Source of the DNA: Yoonia vestfoldensis DSM 16212
Lineage (GTDB): Bacteria; Pseudomonadota; Alphaproteobacteria; Rhodobacterales; Rhodobacteraceae
NCBI RefSeq assembly: GCF_000382265.1
Contig: NZ_KB907976.1
Coordinates: 186,001 to 250,000, forward strand
Direction: 5' to 3'
DNA length: 64,000 nucleotides
Under the pieces are notes generated by a model that ran no database searches, was not told the origin of the DNA, and saw only the letters and a program-made list of their open reading frames with translations. The position numbers and the translations under genes are program-made. This document shows positions 16,468 through 25,901 of this stretch, one piece after another (within the stretch, counting starts at the first letter, position 1; the number at the start of each line of letters is the position of its first letter).

Positions 16468-17201
16468 TCAACTGGACGATCGTGATCGACATGCTGCCCG
16501 CCTTCTGGAACGGGCTGCTGATGACGCTGTTCCTGCTGGTCACGGCGGCGATCAGCGGGCTGGTGCTGTCAGTTCCGCTGGCAGTGGCCAGAACCGCGCA
16601 AAGCCGCTGGGCGTCATGGCCGGTGTTCGGCTTTACCTACGTGATCCGGGGCACACCGCTTTTGGTGCAGCTGTTCATCATCTACTATGGCCTGCCGCAA
16701 TTCGGGCTGATCCGCGACAGCGCGCTCTGGCCGATGCTGCGCGATCCGTGGTTCTGCGCATGGCTCGCGTTCACGCTGAATACCACGGCCTATACGACCG
16801 AGATTTTCGCAGGTGCCATCCGCACCACCCCATCGGGCGAGATCGAGGCCGCCCGCGCCATGGGCCTGACCCGCGCGCAGGTGTTCCGCGATGTGTTCTG
16901 GCCGGGGGCATGGCGGCGCGCCCTGCCGCAATATGGCAACGAGATCGTGCAATTGATGCATGCGACCGCCCTTGCCAGCACCATCACCATCGTCGAAATC
17001 CTGCGGGTGGGGCGCGATGTCTATACCAACTATCTGGTCATTCCCGAAAGTTTCGGTATGGCGGCAGTGTTTTACCTTGGCCTGACTTTGGCGCTGACCA
17101 CCCTTTTCCGCGGGTTGGAGCGGCACTTTCTTCGCCACCTTGACCCGCGCGCCAGCGCGACGGCGCGACCAGCAGCAGAAAAGGCCACCGCCCATGCATA
17201 G
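16464..17201 (+). CDS. Polar amino acid ABC transporter permease (HisM type)
   Basis: 245 residues. The family pattern is visible in LPAFWNGLLMTLFLLV, YVIRGTPLLVQLFIIYYGLPQ and the coupling loop SGEIEAARAMGLTRAQVFRDVFWPGAWRRALPQ. The IRGTPLLVQL segment is a hallmark of His/Arg/Gln permeases. The C-terminal tail after the last helix is basic and Ala-rich. The start overlaps the upstream stop (ATGA), and the deacylase gene starts 8 bases before this stop. Confidence 0.93.
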   Translation: MINWTIVIDMLPAFWNGLLMTLFLLVTAAISGLVLSVPLAVARTAQSRWASWPVFGFTYVIRGTPLLVQLFIIYYGLPQFGLIRDSALWPMLRDPWFCAWLAFTLNTTAYTTEIFAGAIRTTPSGEIEAARAMGLTRAQVFRDVFWPGAWRRALPQYGNEIVQLMHATALASTITIVEILRVGRDVYTNYLVIPESFGMAAVFYLGLTLALTTLFRGLERHFLRHLDPRASATARPAAEKATAHA

Positions 17202-18306
17202 GCACCGCTTCAATTTCGCCGGACGTGGCGCAGGCACGAAACACAGTGTCACGGCGTTCACATTCGGCGACCCCGACGCCCGCCCGCATGTCCATATCCA
17301 AGGCGGGCTGCATGCCGATGAAGGGCCCGGCATGATGGTCGCGCGGCTGCTTGCCGACCTGCTTGCCGTCGCTGAAAAGGACGGGCGCATGATCGGCACG
17401 CTGACTGTCGTGCCTTTCGCCAATTCGCTGGGGCTGGGCCAGATCCTGCACGGCGATCATGCCGGACGGTTCGATTTCTACGACGGACGCAATTTCAACC
17501 GTGATTATCCGGACCTTGCCGAACGCGTGGCTGCGCGTGTGGCGCACGACCTTACCTTGGATGAAGCCGCTAATCGTGCGCTGATCCGCACGGCCCTGTC
17601 CGCCGCTTTGCAGGATCATGAGCCTGTCGGCCCGGTAGAGACCCTGCGCCATCACCTGATGGGATGCGCGATGCAGGCTGATGTCGTGCTTGACCTGCAT
17701 TGCGATGGCGAAGCCGCGATGCATCTTTACACCCAGCCTGCCGCATGGCCCACCTTTGCGCCGCTGGCCGCGCTGACCGGTTGCCGTGCCGCGCTCTTGG
17801 CCGAGGTATCGGGCGGCAACCCGTTCGACGAAGCGGTGTCGGGACCATGGACGGCGCTGTCCGCACGGTTCCCCGATCATCCGATCCCGCTTGGCTGTAT
17901 CAGCACCACCCTTGAACTGCGCGGCAGGTCCGATGTCTGCCGTGACATGGGGATGCGCGACGCGCAGGCGATCATGGATTACCTGATCTGGCTTGGTGCG
18001 CTGACAGGATCGGTCGATCTGCCGGATGCGGCCTGCGCGCCGACACCCCTTGCGGGGTCCGAGGCGCTGACAGCGCCCGTCGCGGGCTTACTGTCCTACC
18101 CCGTCCCTGTCGGTACACAGGTCACGGCAGGGCAGGTCGTCGCCGAGATTACCGATCTTGATACCGGCACCGTGACGCCGGTACAGGCCACAACTTCGGG
18201 CGTTTTCTACGCCCGCCCCGCCACACGTATCGCCGAGGCCGGCAAGCGGCTTGGCAAAATTGCAGGCAGTGTTCCGTTCCGGGACGGTGCGCTGCTTAGC
18301 CCCTGA
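17194..18306 (+). CDS. Succinylglutamate desuccinylase/aspartoacylase-family zinc deacylase
   Basis: 370 residues. Zinc ligands are visible in HIQGGLHADEGPG (His and Glu) and LDLHCDGEAAMHLY (His); GRNFNRDYPDL gives the substrate-binding Arg/Asn. The last 90 residues form a beta-barrel-like segment, as in AstE/AspA_AstE proteins. Members remove acyl groups from N-acyl amino acids. It is encoded inside an amino-acid ABC operon, between a permease and the ATPase. The simplest reading is that an N-acyl amino acid is imported and deacylated (inference). ATG at 17194 was chosen because the longer frame lies inside the permease gene. Confidence 0.85.
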   Translation: MHRHRFNFAGRGAGTKHSVTAFTFGDPDARPHVHIQGGLHADEGPGMMVARLLADLLAVAEKDGRMIGTLTVVPFANSLGLGQILHGDHAGRFDFYDGRNFNRDYPDLAERVAARVAHDLTLDEAANRALIRTALSAALQDHEPVGPVETLRHHLMGCAMQADVVLDLHCDGEAAMHLYTQPAAWPTFAPLAALTGCRAALLAEVSGGNPFDEAVSGPWTALSARFPDHPIPLGCISTTLELRGRSDVCRDMGMRDAQAIMDYLIWLGALTGSVDLPDAACAPTPLAGSEALTAPVAGLLSYPVPVGTQVTAGQVVAEITDLDTGTVTPVQATTSGVFYARPATRIAEAGKRLGKIAGSVPFRDGALLSP

Positions 18307-18315
18307 GGGAAAGCC

Positions 18316-19083
18316 ATGACCGCCATGCTTGACGCCACCGACATCCGCAAAAGTTTCGGCAATCACGAGGTGCTGCGCGGCATCAGCCTGTCCGCCGCAA
18401 AAGGCGACGTGATTTCCATGATCGGATCGTCCGGGTCCGGCAAAAGCACGTTTCTGCGCTGTCTGAACTTTCTGGAACATCCGACGGCGGGACAGATCAG
18501 CCTTGGCGGGCAGGCCCTGAGCTGCAAACGCGACCGCAACGGTGACCAGACCGTCGCGGACCCCGCGCAATTGCGTGCCTTTCGCGCCCGCGTGACGATG
18601 GTGTTCCAGCAGTTCAACCTGTGGGCGCATATGACCGCGCGCGAAAACGTCATGCTTGGCCCGATGCGCGTGCATGGCCTGTCGCGGACGGAGGCGGGCG
18701 AGCGTGCGGACCATTATCTTGCCCGCGTCGGTGTCGCCCACAGGCAGGATGCCTATCCCGGCTTTCTGTCCGGCGGCGAACAGCAGCGCGTGGCCATTGC
18801 CCGCGCGCTGGCGATGGAACCCGAACTGATGCTGTTCGACGAACCGACAAGTGCTCTTGACCCCGAACTGGTGGGCGAGGTGCTGCGCGTCATGCGCAGT
18901 CTGGCCGAGGAAGGCCGCACGATGATCGTGGTGACGCACGAGATGAATTTCGCCCGTGACGTGGCGAACCGCGTCATTTTTCTGGATCAGGGCGTTATCG
19001 CCGAACAAGGTGATCCCAAAGACGTTCTGCGCAAGCCTCAGACCGAACGGCTGCAAGGGTTTCTGGCAGCGCAAGCCGCCTGA
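18316..19083 (+). CDS. Polar amino acid ABC transporter ATP-binding protein (HisP/GlnQ type)
   Basis: 255 residues. Walker [11 protein letters not shown]-loop VFQQFNLW, signature LSGGEQQR, Walker [15 protein letters not shown] and H-loop [19 protein letters not shown]-type Q-loops and the DPELVGEVL extension are typical of the HisP/GlnQ family. GAGGGA lies 5 bases before the ATG. It energises the two permeases encoded at 15775-17201. Confidence 0.95.
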   Translation: MTAMLDATDIRKSFGNHEVLRGISLSAAKGDVISMIGSSGSGKSTFLRCLNFLEHPTAGQISLGGQALSCKRDRNGDQTVADPAQLRAFRARVTMVFQQFNLWAHMTARENVMLGPMRVHGLSRTEAGERADHYLARVGVAHRQDAYPGFLSGGEQQRVAIARALAMEPELMLFDEPTSALDPELVGEVLRVMRSLAEEGRTMIVVTHEMNFARDVANRVIFLDQGVIAEQGDPKDVLRKPQTERLQGFLAAQAA

Positions 19084-19185
19084 TCCTTCGAGGTCCCAAC
19101 CTTGTTTTCGGTCTGAAATTGCGGCAGCCTGATCGTGATCCGGCGGGTCTTGCCGCCTTTGCCGGATGACAAGCGAAAGGTCATC

Positions 19186-19767
19186 ATGCACGCTTTGTTC
19201 TTTGAAATGCGCCCGTTGCCGGGGCATCTTGATCACTACTTCGCGCATGTCGCCCGGTTGCGTCCGGTGCTGGCGCAGCACACAGGGCTTGTGTTTCTGG
19301 ATCGGTATCTGTCTCTGACGCAACCGGACTTGTTGTTGTCACACCAGCTTTGGGACAGCGAGGAGGCGATTGTCGCATGGCGCAAGGACCGCGATCATCG
19401 CCGGTCGCAGACAGCGGGGCGCAAGGTGCATTTCGCCGATTACCGGATCCGTGTCGGCGCGCGGGTCCTGCATCGGCAGGCCGGGCATCCGGTCATGCCA
19501 GATGAAACCGCGGCTGGCGACGGCGCATATGTGTTGGCGCTTTATGGGTCGAAGCCGGTCCTGTCCGACGGGCTGCACGCGTTTGAAAGCGTCAACCACA
19601 AAGACCGTTTCATCGCGCTGGCAACCTATGCGGGGCTGGCCGATGCGCAGGGTGCTTTGGCGCGCTACAGTGACACGCCAGGACTGGAGAGCGTCGCAAT
19701 CTATCACCTGCGCAGGGATTACGGACAATTCGACAGGGCGCAGGCCCCGGCGGCAGACGGCGCATGA
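19186..19767 (+). CDS. Antibiotic-biosynthesis-monooxygenase (ABM)-like protein
   Basis: 193 residues starting MHALFFEMRPLPGH, with GAAAGG 5 bases upstream. The first 95 residues show the dimeric alpha-beta barrel pattern of ABM domains (HLDHYFAHVARLRPVLAQHTG, LLSHQLWDSEEAIVAWRKDRDHR). The second half (AYVLALYGSKPVLSD, HAFESVNHKDRFIALATYAG) looks like a second degenerate ABM repeat. ABM proteins include small cofactor-free oxygenases, haem-degrading enzymes and structural proteins. It lies about 100 bases after the ABC operon and may be its last gene. Function uncertain. Confidence 0.7.
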   Translation: MHALFFEMRPLPGHLDHYFAHVARLRPVLAQHTGLVFLDRYLSLTQPDLLLSHQLWDSEEAIVAWRKDRDHRRSQTAGRKVHFADYRIRVGARVLHRQAGHPVMPDETAAGDGAYVLALYGSKPVLSDGLHAFESVNHKDRFIALATYAGLADAQGALARYSDTPGLESVAIYHLRRDYGQFDRAQAPAADGA

Positions 19768-19776
19768 CGACCTGAT

Positions 19777-20505
19777 CTATCTGTTCGCCAGCAGCCGCTT
19801 TTCGGTGGCGATCGCGATCGCCTGTTCTCGCGTGGCTGCGCCCAGCTTTTGGCGGGCGTTGCGTAGATACAATTCCACCGACGCAGGGCTGAGCATCAGC
19901 CTCCGCGCGATTTCCTTGGTGCGTAACCCACTTGCAAGCAACGACAGGCACTGCTCTTCGCGCGGCGAAAGAACGGTGTGTCGCAGGGACCGCAGGGCAT
20001 CATGCGCATGAACGGACGCAAGCCGCAGAACGGCTTCGTGCGCGATGCGCAACCTGTCGACCTCTGCGCGGTCCAGCGACGATCCGATGTTCCACCCCGT
20101 CATGCCAGACGGGCCATGCAGACGGATCGTCGACGAAAACCCCGCATTGATCCCGAATTCGGCCGCCTCGCGGATCATGGCAACCTGATCTGCCGACAGG
20201 CCGTCATGCCTGTCCGCATAGGCGATCCCCGTGGAAATCGGACGGAAGGTTGCGCCGCAATGGGTAAAGAACGGGTCTATCCGCGCATAGTCGCAGTCCT
20301 GATACCGCGCGACCCAGACCGGGGACAGCGTGGTCATCATGTTCATCCCGTCCGGTCGGGTATCCACATAGATCAGCTTGTCGAACCCATGGTCCGCGTA
20401 GAACGCTGTCGTCAGGTCCCAGACCGCACCGACCCCCAGCGAGGGGGCTGTGTTCGCAGCTTTTGTCAAAGCCTCGATAAAGTCGTCGAGCGTTGCTTGG
20501 GCCAA
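19777..20505 (-). CDS. LuxR-family regulator with autoinducer-binding domain (LuxR solo)
   Basis: 242 residues. The N-terminal acyl-homoserine-lactone-type domain holds WVARYQDCDYARIDPFF with the conserved Asp-Pro pair and HGPSGMTGW with the conserved Gly. The C-terminal GerE helix-turn-helix is SPREEQCLSLLASGLRTKEIARRLMLSPASVE. No luxI-type synthase is in the window, so it is a solo that may read self or foreign signals. The start is TTG at 20505 with GGAGG 9 bases upstream; no better in-frame ATG exists. It converges on the ABM-like gene with 9 bases between stops. Confidence 0.88.
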   Translation of the reverse strand: MAQATLDDFIEALTKAANTAPSLGVGAVWDLTTAFYADHGFDKLIYVDTRPDGMNMMTTLSPVWVARYQDCDYARIDPFFTHCGATFRPISTGIAYADRHDGLSADQVAMIREAAEFGINAGFSSTIRLHGPSGMTGWNIGSSLDRAEVDRLRIAHEAVLRLASVHAHDALRSLRHTVLSPREEQCLSLLASGLRTKEIARRLMLSPASVELYLRNARQKLGAATREQAIAIATEKRLLANR

Positions 20506-20749
20506 GCGGTCCCGCCTCCATGATCTAGGGATTTCCTGATATTGGCGGTGCGCGCGCAGGTGGACTATACCTGTGGGCGAACCGCATGAACAAGAAATCG
20601 CGCTGTGTCAGTGTCTGATTGCACTGTGGCGTCAGGAACTGACCGCTCCGACGTGGCACGTCCGTTTCTTGTCGCCAACTACCAAATGGTAATTCCTTTG
20701 CAGCGGCGGTCGCAGCACAAGGCGGGTCCCGCAGCAGGCGAAAGGGAAT

Positions 20750-21826
20750 ATGTCAGAGTTCAGTATCGTCCGCACCCTTGGTCGCTATACCGCTTTTCAC
20801 CGCGGGATGCAGTTCGGGGAATCCTATGAACCGCGTCCGATTGCTGCGGCGCTGCCCGCCGATGATCTTGCCGCGCTCAAGGACCGGCTGACGCCTGTGA
20901 TGGCGGCGCTTGGTCGCGACCGGGCGGCGCATGTGGACCGCGCGGACAGGTTCCTGAACCGCGCAATCCCCGGGGCCGCGCTTGTCGGGCTGGTTGTGGG
21001 TTGGGGTGTTTCGGGTGACATCCTGCTGGGCCTTTTTCTGGCGGTTCTCGGCGGAGTCGCTGTGGTGATCGTCCTGTCGGGCAAGGCCATGGATGACCCG
21101 CGCACCGCCACCAGAAATGAAATCACCGATGTGCTGGCCCGCCACCTGATGGGTTTTCGTGTCGATCCCGCCCCTGTGATCGGCACAGAGGAGATCGATG
21201 CACTCAAACTCTTTTCGCGTGTCCGCAAGGTGACGGTGGACCTGTGCCTGACTGGTCAGCGCAACGGGCGCATCGTCGTCGCGAGCCGGATCGGGCTGAT
21301 GTTCGGACATGACAGGAATCGTCGGGAAAAGCAGGGCGACGGGCTGACTTTCGTCATGGTCGAGGTCGCGCTGCCGGAAACCGGCGGATCGGATAGTATG
21401 ACGACGGTCATGGCAAAGGACGCCTCTGCTGTGTCGAAAGTGTCGCAGATGCTGATGCACCGGACCCGCGCAGTGCCGACAGGGGATGCCGATTTCGACA
21501 ACCGCTACAGCGTGACCGGCGACGTCAGCCGCATGACCCCAGCCTTGTGCGCCGGTTTCGCGCGGCTGGAGGCAGAGGCGCGGTGCGGCCCGACCGGCCT
21601 GACCGAAGTACCCGCGGGCACCGGATTGCGCCCTTGGGTGGTGATCCTGCCCGGCAAGCTGGTCGTGCTGACGCCACTGTCGATGTTCGACGGCGCGTTC
21701 GAACCGCCCCCCTATTGGCAACCGCTCGACCCCGACGCGCTGATCCCCGCCTTTGCGTCCGATCTTGCCATCCTCAACGGCTATATCAACGCCGCCCTTT
21801 CGCTACCGTTTGGAGACATCACATGA
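20750..21826 (+). CDS. DUF3137-like membrane protein
   Basis: 358 residues. A cytosolic N-terminus of about 70 residues is followed by two close membrane helices (AIPGAALVGLVVGWGV and ILLGLFLAVLGGVAVVIVLSG, residues about 72-110). A large soluble C-terminal domain follows (about 250 residues), resembling DUF3137 proteins, whose function is unknown. CGAAAGGGAAT precedes the ATG. It is the first gene of a four-gene unit, and its stop overlaps the next ATG (ATGA). As the only non-exported member it is the likely membrane anchor or assembly partner for the exported proteins downstream (inference). Confidence 0.65.
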   Translation: MSEFSIVRTLGRYTAFHRGMQFGESYEPRPIAAALPADDLAALKDRLTPVMAALGRDRAAHVDRADRFLNRAIPGAALVGLVVGWGVSGDILLGLFLAVLGGVAVVIVLSGKAMDDPRTATRNEITDVLARHLMGFRVDPAPVIGTEEIDALKLFSRVRKVTVDLCLTGQRNGRIVVASRIGLMFGHDRNRREKQGDGLTFVMVEVALPETGGSDSMTTVMAKDASAVSKVSQMLMHRTRAVPTGDADFDNRYSVTGDVSRMTPALCAGFARLEAEARCGPTGLTEVPAGTGLRPWVVILPGKLVVLTPLSMFDGAFEPPPYWQPLDPDALIPAFASDLAILNGYINAALSLPFGDIT

Positions 21827-24800
21827 CCCGCCTGATCCCTGCCCTTGCCGCGCTGCTGCTGACCGCCGCCCCTGCCATGGCCGACCGTGTCGCGGTGCTT
21901 GTTTTCGATGCCTCGGGGTCGATGTGGAACCGTGTCGAAGGCGATCTGACACGGATCGAGGTCGCCCGCGATGTGATGGGCGATTACTTCACCAGCCGCG
22001 ACGGAGCGGTGCCGCTGTCGGTCATCGCCTATGGCCACAACCGGCGCGGCGATTGCCGCGATATCGAGGTGGTCACGCCGATGGGGCAAGGCGACGCCGG
22101 ATCGCTCGAATCCCGCCTGCGCGGGCTGATGCCGCGGGGCATGACGCCCTTGACCGACAGCCTTGCGCTGGCGCGCGACCAGATCCCGCCCTCGGCCGAG
22201 GCGGCGGATATCATTCTGGTCACTGACGGCTTGGAGAATTGCGAAGGCGATCCGTGCGCGCTGGCCGCAAGCCTTGCCGCCGAGGGTATCGACATCCGCG
22301 CCCATGTGGTCGGTTTCGGGCTGAGCGCGGTCGAGGTCGAGGCGCTGTCCTGCATCACCGACCAGACCGGCGGGATGCTGTTCCAGACCAATTCCGGCGC
22401 AGAACTGGCGGATGCCTTGCAGCAGGTCAGCGCGGTGGCACCCGCACCGGCGGAACCTGCACCCCCTGCCGCCGCCTTTGATATCGGCGACAAGGCAGAG
22501 GCTGGCTTTGACTACAGCATCCGCTGGAACGGTCAGGCGACTAATGTCGATTACATGGGCTTTGTGCCCCAAGGCGAAAGCCGCGCGCCAGCCTCTGGCA
22601 GCTACCGCACCATCGGTGGCACAGGGGCCGCACCGAACAATCCGGCCACGCGGACCGCGCCGACGACCCCGGGCATGTATGACCTGATCCTGGTCACCGC
22701 GCGGGACGGCGTGATCGCGCGGCAGCCTGTCGAAGTTGTCGCACCCGCGATGGGCTTTGATCCCATCGGATCGGTCGAACCGGGCAGCCGCGTGCGGTTT
22801 GTCTTCCGCGGGCCGGAACAATTGGGCGAACGGATCGTGATTGCCGACCTTGACCAGCCGGTCAATGAAGATCAGCGCCATGGCTGGGGCAATGCCATGG
22901 CCAAGAACGGCGCGATGACACTGGCGGTGCCGACAACGCCCGGCGAATACGAATTGCGCTATCTGAATGCTGGCGCGACCGAGGTCATGTTCTCGCGCCG
23001 CTTCGGGGTCGGTGTTCCGTTTGAAGATGCCGACATGACCACGAGCGCCGATCTGGCCGCACAAGCGGCGGCGGCGACCCGGGGCGACGCGGCGCAGGAC
23101 GATCTGGCGCTGGTCACCGCCACCTTCCGCCTTCCGCCCGATGTGCCGCAATCGGATGTGACATGGGACGGCGTGCCGCTTGATGCCGATATGTCGCCCG
23201 AAGCCTGGGCGCCGATGGACACAGGCCCCGTCATCACCGGCAGTTTCGAACCCGGCAACTGGCGCGTCACGGCCTATGCACCGGGCGAGGTGACGCTGTC
23301 GGCCGATGTCACGATCTTTCCCGGGCAGGCCAATGATTTCACCGTGCAGATCAACGCCAGCCGTGACGCCGGTGCCGAACCGCTGTTCTTTGAAGGGCAG
23401 TGGCGCGTGCTGGCGGTGCCGCCGCGCGATGCACCCGCAGGTGCGCCGACCGAGCCTTTGACGATGATGGATGTGACCATCGCTGCGAACGATGCGGGCA
23501 CCGGCTATGTCGGGCGCTTCACGCCGTCGCAGCTGATGACGGGCGCGCCGGGGGCCGAGATGCCGCTCGACGCCGCATTTGAGGAAGAGGCGTATTTCGT
23601 TTTGCAATTCACCTTGCCTGCAGCCTCGCCCGAACCGTTTATCTTGGCGCTTCAGCCGCTGCCTTTCGGCGATGGCTATATCGGGCAGATGGAATCGGGG
23701 CCGAATGCGATGCCGGTGATCTTCTGGCGCAATGATACGGCCTTGCCGCCGCTCTCGGCCTTGCAGGACGAACTCTACGGACCTGCATCGCTGGAGGAAG
23801 GCGCATTGCAGCAGGACGGCGGCACCGTTTTTGCCTGCGCGGACTCCGTCTGTTCATGGACCGATCCGGCCAGTGGCGTGACCGTGCCCTTGCCCCAAGG
23901 CTGGAGCGTGACAGCGCCGGAATTCCAGACCGCCTCGGCCACGCCAAGCGAAACGGACCTGCCGAGCATGTCGCTCTTTGGGCCCGAAGGGCAGGAATTG
24001 CGGCTGAACCCGCGCATGTGGATCGACAGCGACGGCATCTGCCACGACACCCCCGATCTGGGCCGCCTGTGCCATTTCAAGGATGCCGATATCGTAGCCC
24101 AGATGACCGCCCTGATGATCGCGCCGATGATCGCCCGCGCAGAGCCTGTGGCGGGCGCGCAGACGCGGGCTGTCTCGGTGTCGCTAGCAGGTGCGCCGCG
24201 CGATGCGGCCTACGACATCGAAATCACGCTGGTCTCTGGAAACGATCCTGCCCACGAAACAACGCAACGCCTGATTTTCCAGGAAGCGCAGGCCGAATAT
24301 GTGCTGGGGGTCGGGAATACCTATGATCTGTGGGCGGTGTCGGGCACGCGCCAGTATCGCAACCGCAGCGTTACGGTCATGCCCGGCAACATGGTGCAGG
24401 TGGTGGATCTGGCTCCGGTCTTCATGTCGGATGAGGTCACTTTGGACTTCACCGACGCGCAGATCGTGGCTGGGCCTGACAGGTATGTGCCCGTGACGCT
24501 GACAGCGCCTGCGGATTTCAACGGGTTCATCGCGCTGCATGACGCCGATGACCGCGATGCGCCTGCGATCTTTACCATCGATGCGGCGACGCTGATCGGC
24601 AGCCAGGACCCGGTGCTGCCGGCACCTGACACGCCGGGCTTTTACGAAATCCGCTTTCTCGACATGAACGGCGAGATGTTCGGCGGCACGGATTTCGAGG
24701 CTGTGGCCGCTGACACCCCCGCAGGCCAGATCACTGTGACCCCGACAGGTGTGTCGCAATTCGGGACGGGCTGCTTCATCTCTGCCGCGTTGACGGGCCC

Positions 24801-25209
24801 CGAAGGCGGCGATTACACGATGATCGCCCCGGTGACGGCCACCGCAGGCGGGCAGGATATCCGCGCAGTGCTTGACCCAGAGGCGCCGCTGATTTTCGAG
24901 ATCATCTCTTTTGGCAGCACAGGCCAGAGCACCGCCAACCTGATGCTGATGGCCCCCTGCGAGGCGATCACGCTTGATTTTGCGCTGCCGCAATGCGCCT
25001 TTCGTGAAGGCGACGGCATCGTCACGCGCGATTGCCCTGCCCCCGTCGTCTTTGCACCATTGCAGATCGGCGACGGTGCAGGGACCATGGCCGATGCGAT
25101 CACGCAGGGCGCGACCGAGGCCGCCCGGACCGATGTCGAGGCTGGCAGCCCCATGACCCCCGAGGAAATCGACGCCGCGATCTTTGATCTGATCGGGGCC
25201 GGAGAATGA
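21823..25209 (+). CDS. Large exported von Willebrand factor A domain protein
   Basis: 1128 residues with a signal peptide (cleavage near AMA-DR). Residues about 22-210 form a VWA domain with a complete metal-ion site: VFDASGSMW (DxSxS), RGMTPLTDS (Thr) and LVTDGLENC (Asp). The remaining 900 residues are repeated beta-rich segments with recurring openings such as TTPGEYELRY and DTPGFYEIRF, which suggest several Ig-like or carboxypeptidase-like folds, with no enzyme motif seen. It ends with a short acidic helix (PEEIDAAIFDLIG). The start at 21823 overlaps the upstream stop. The long in-frame extension upstream lies within the previous gene and is not used. Probably a periplasmic or surface scaffold. 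Confidence 0.8.
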   Translation: MTRLIPALAALLLTAAPAMADRVAVLVFDASGSMWNRVEGDLTRIEVARDVMGDYFTSRDGAVPLSVIAYGHNRRGDCRDIEVVTPMGQGDAGSLESRLRGLMPRGMTPLTDSLALARDQIPPSAEAADIILVTDGLENCEGDPCALAASLAAEGIDIRAHVVGFGLSAVEVEALSCITDQTGGMLFQTNSGAELADALQQVSAVAPAPAEPAPPAAAFDIGDKAEAGFDYSIRWNGQATNVDYMGFVPQGESRAPASGSYRTIGGTGAAPNNPATRTAPTTPGMYDLILVTARDGVIARQPVEVVAPAMGFDPIGSVEPGSRVRFVFRGPEQLGERIVIADLDQPVNEDQRHGWGNAMAKNGAMTLAVPTTPGEYELRYLNAGATEVMFSRRFGVGVPFEDADMTTSADLAAQAAAATRGDAAQDDLALVTATFRLPPDVPQSDVTWDGVPLDADMSPEAWAPMDTGPVITGSFEPGNWRVTAYAPGEVTLSADVTIFPGQANDFTVQINASRDAGAEPLFFEGQWRVLAVPPRDAPAGAPTEPLTMMDVTIAANDAGTGYVGRFTPSQLMTGAPGAEMPLDAAFEEEAYFVLQFTLPAASPEPFILALQPLPFGDGYIGQMESGPNAMPVIFWRNDTALPPLSALQDELYGPASLEEGALQQDGGTVFACADSVCSWTDPASGVTVPLPQGWSVTAPEFQTASATPSETDLPSMSLFGPEGQELRLNPRMWIDSDGICHDTPDLGRLCHFKDADIVAQMTALMIAPMIARAEPVAGAQTRAVSVSLAGAPRDAAYDIEITLVSGNDPAHETTQRLIFQEAQAEYVLGVGNTYDLWAVSGTRQYRNRSVTVMPGNMVQVVDLAPVFMSDEVTLDFTDAQIVAGPDRYVPVTLTAPADFNGFIALHDADDRDAPAIFTIDAATLIGSQDPVLPAPDTPGFYEIRFLDMNGEMFGGTDFEAVAADTPAGQITVTPTGVSQFGTGCFISAALTGPEGGDYTMIAPVTATAGGQDIRAVLDPEAPLIFEIISFGSTGQSTANLMLMAPCEAITLDFALPQCAFREGDGIVTRDCPAPVVFAPLQIGDGAGTMADAITQGATEAARTDVEAGSPMTPEEIDAAIFDLIGAGE

Positions 25210-25901
25210 CGCGCCTGCAAGCCATCAGCGCTGCGGTGGCGCTGCTTTGCGCCCTGCCGGTCAGTGCAAAGGCCGACACGACGCTGGCGCACTGTTCGCC
25301 GGACTGGGACGGAGCCGTGTTCCATACGGTCTCGGTCGAGCCGGACGAGATCGCCTTTACCATCGGGCGCGATCTGGCACCACCACCGTTCCCGGATGCG
25401 ATCCTCATCATGCGCGATAATGGTGCCCCTGTCTGGTCCTACGACGATGCGCGCTCGATCCATGCGACCTGCGGCGGCGAGGGCGAGCCGATCCTCGACC
25501 TCTTTGGCCCTGACCGCGCGCGCAACGGGAGTTGGCGGGCCGACATCACCGACATGACGATGGAAGGCTGCCCGCCCGCCGTCAGCGGCGCGATCGGCGC
25601 GGCCGGTGCATCCAACACGACGCAGATCGTCTGGCCGACGCCGTTTTCGCCAGCACCCTTGATGGGCGGGCACGGCACCTGGCGACAGACCGGGCTGTCG
25701 CGCTGGCGCGGTGTCATCATGCATGACGCCAACGACTTTGCGCTTGGCCGCGTCAGCGTGTCGATGCGCGTGCTGTCCGATACCGAGATCAGAGGCACGC
25801 AGTTCATGACGATCATCCTGTCGCCCGCCATCGCGGGGATGATCGGGATGGGCGATCAGTGCCGCGTCGTGACGACAACCACATACCGGTGGCAGGGGTG
25901 A
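25206..25901 (+). CDS. Exported protein of unknown family
   Basis: 231 residues with a signal peptide (MTRLQAISAAVALLCALPVSAKA). The mature protein has six cysteines, four of them grouped (AHCSPDWDG, HATCGGEG, MEGCPPAVSG, GDQCRVV), so disulfides are likely, and a Trp-rich centre (GTWRQTGLSRWRG). I do not recognise the family. Its ATG overlaps the VWA stop (ATGA) and its stop overlaps the next GTG (GTGA), so it is made in step with both. A periplasmic partner of the VWA protein is the simplest inference. Confidence 0.6.
   Translation: MTRLQAISAAVALLCALPVSAKADTTLAHCSPDWDGAVFHTVSVEPDEIAFTIGRDLAPPPFPDAILIMRDNGAPVWSYDDARSIHATCGGEGEPILDLFGPDRARNGSWRADITDMTMEGCPPAVSGAIGAAGASNTTQIVWPTPFSPAPLMGGHGTWRQTGLSRWRGVIMHDANDFALGRVSVSMRVLSDTEIRGTQFMTIILSPAIAGMIGMGDQCRVVTTTTYRWQG

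Noticed and set aside
21547..21822. Upstream in-frame extension of the VWA gene
   Set aside because: It lies inside the DUF3137-like gene; the ATG at 21823 gives a clean signal peptide and a 4-base overlap.
21781..23607. 608-codon open frame antisense to the VWA gene
   Set aside because: No ribosome site or recognisable domain, and the plus frame has a signal peptide and MIDAS motif.
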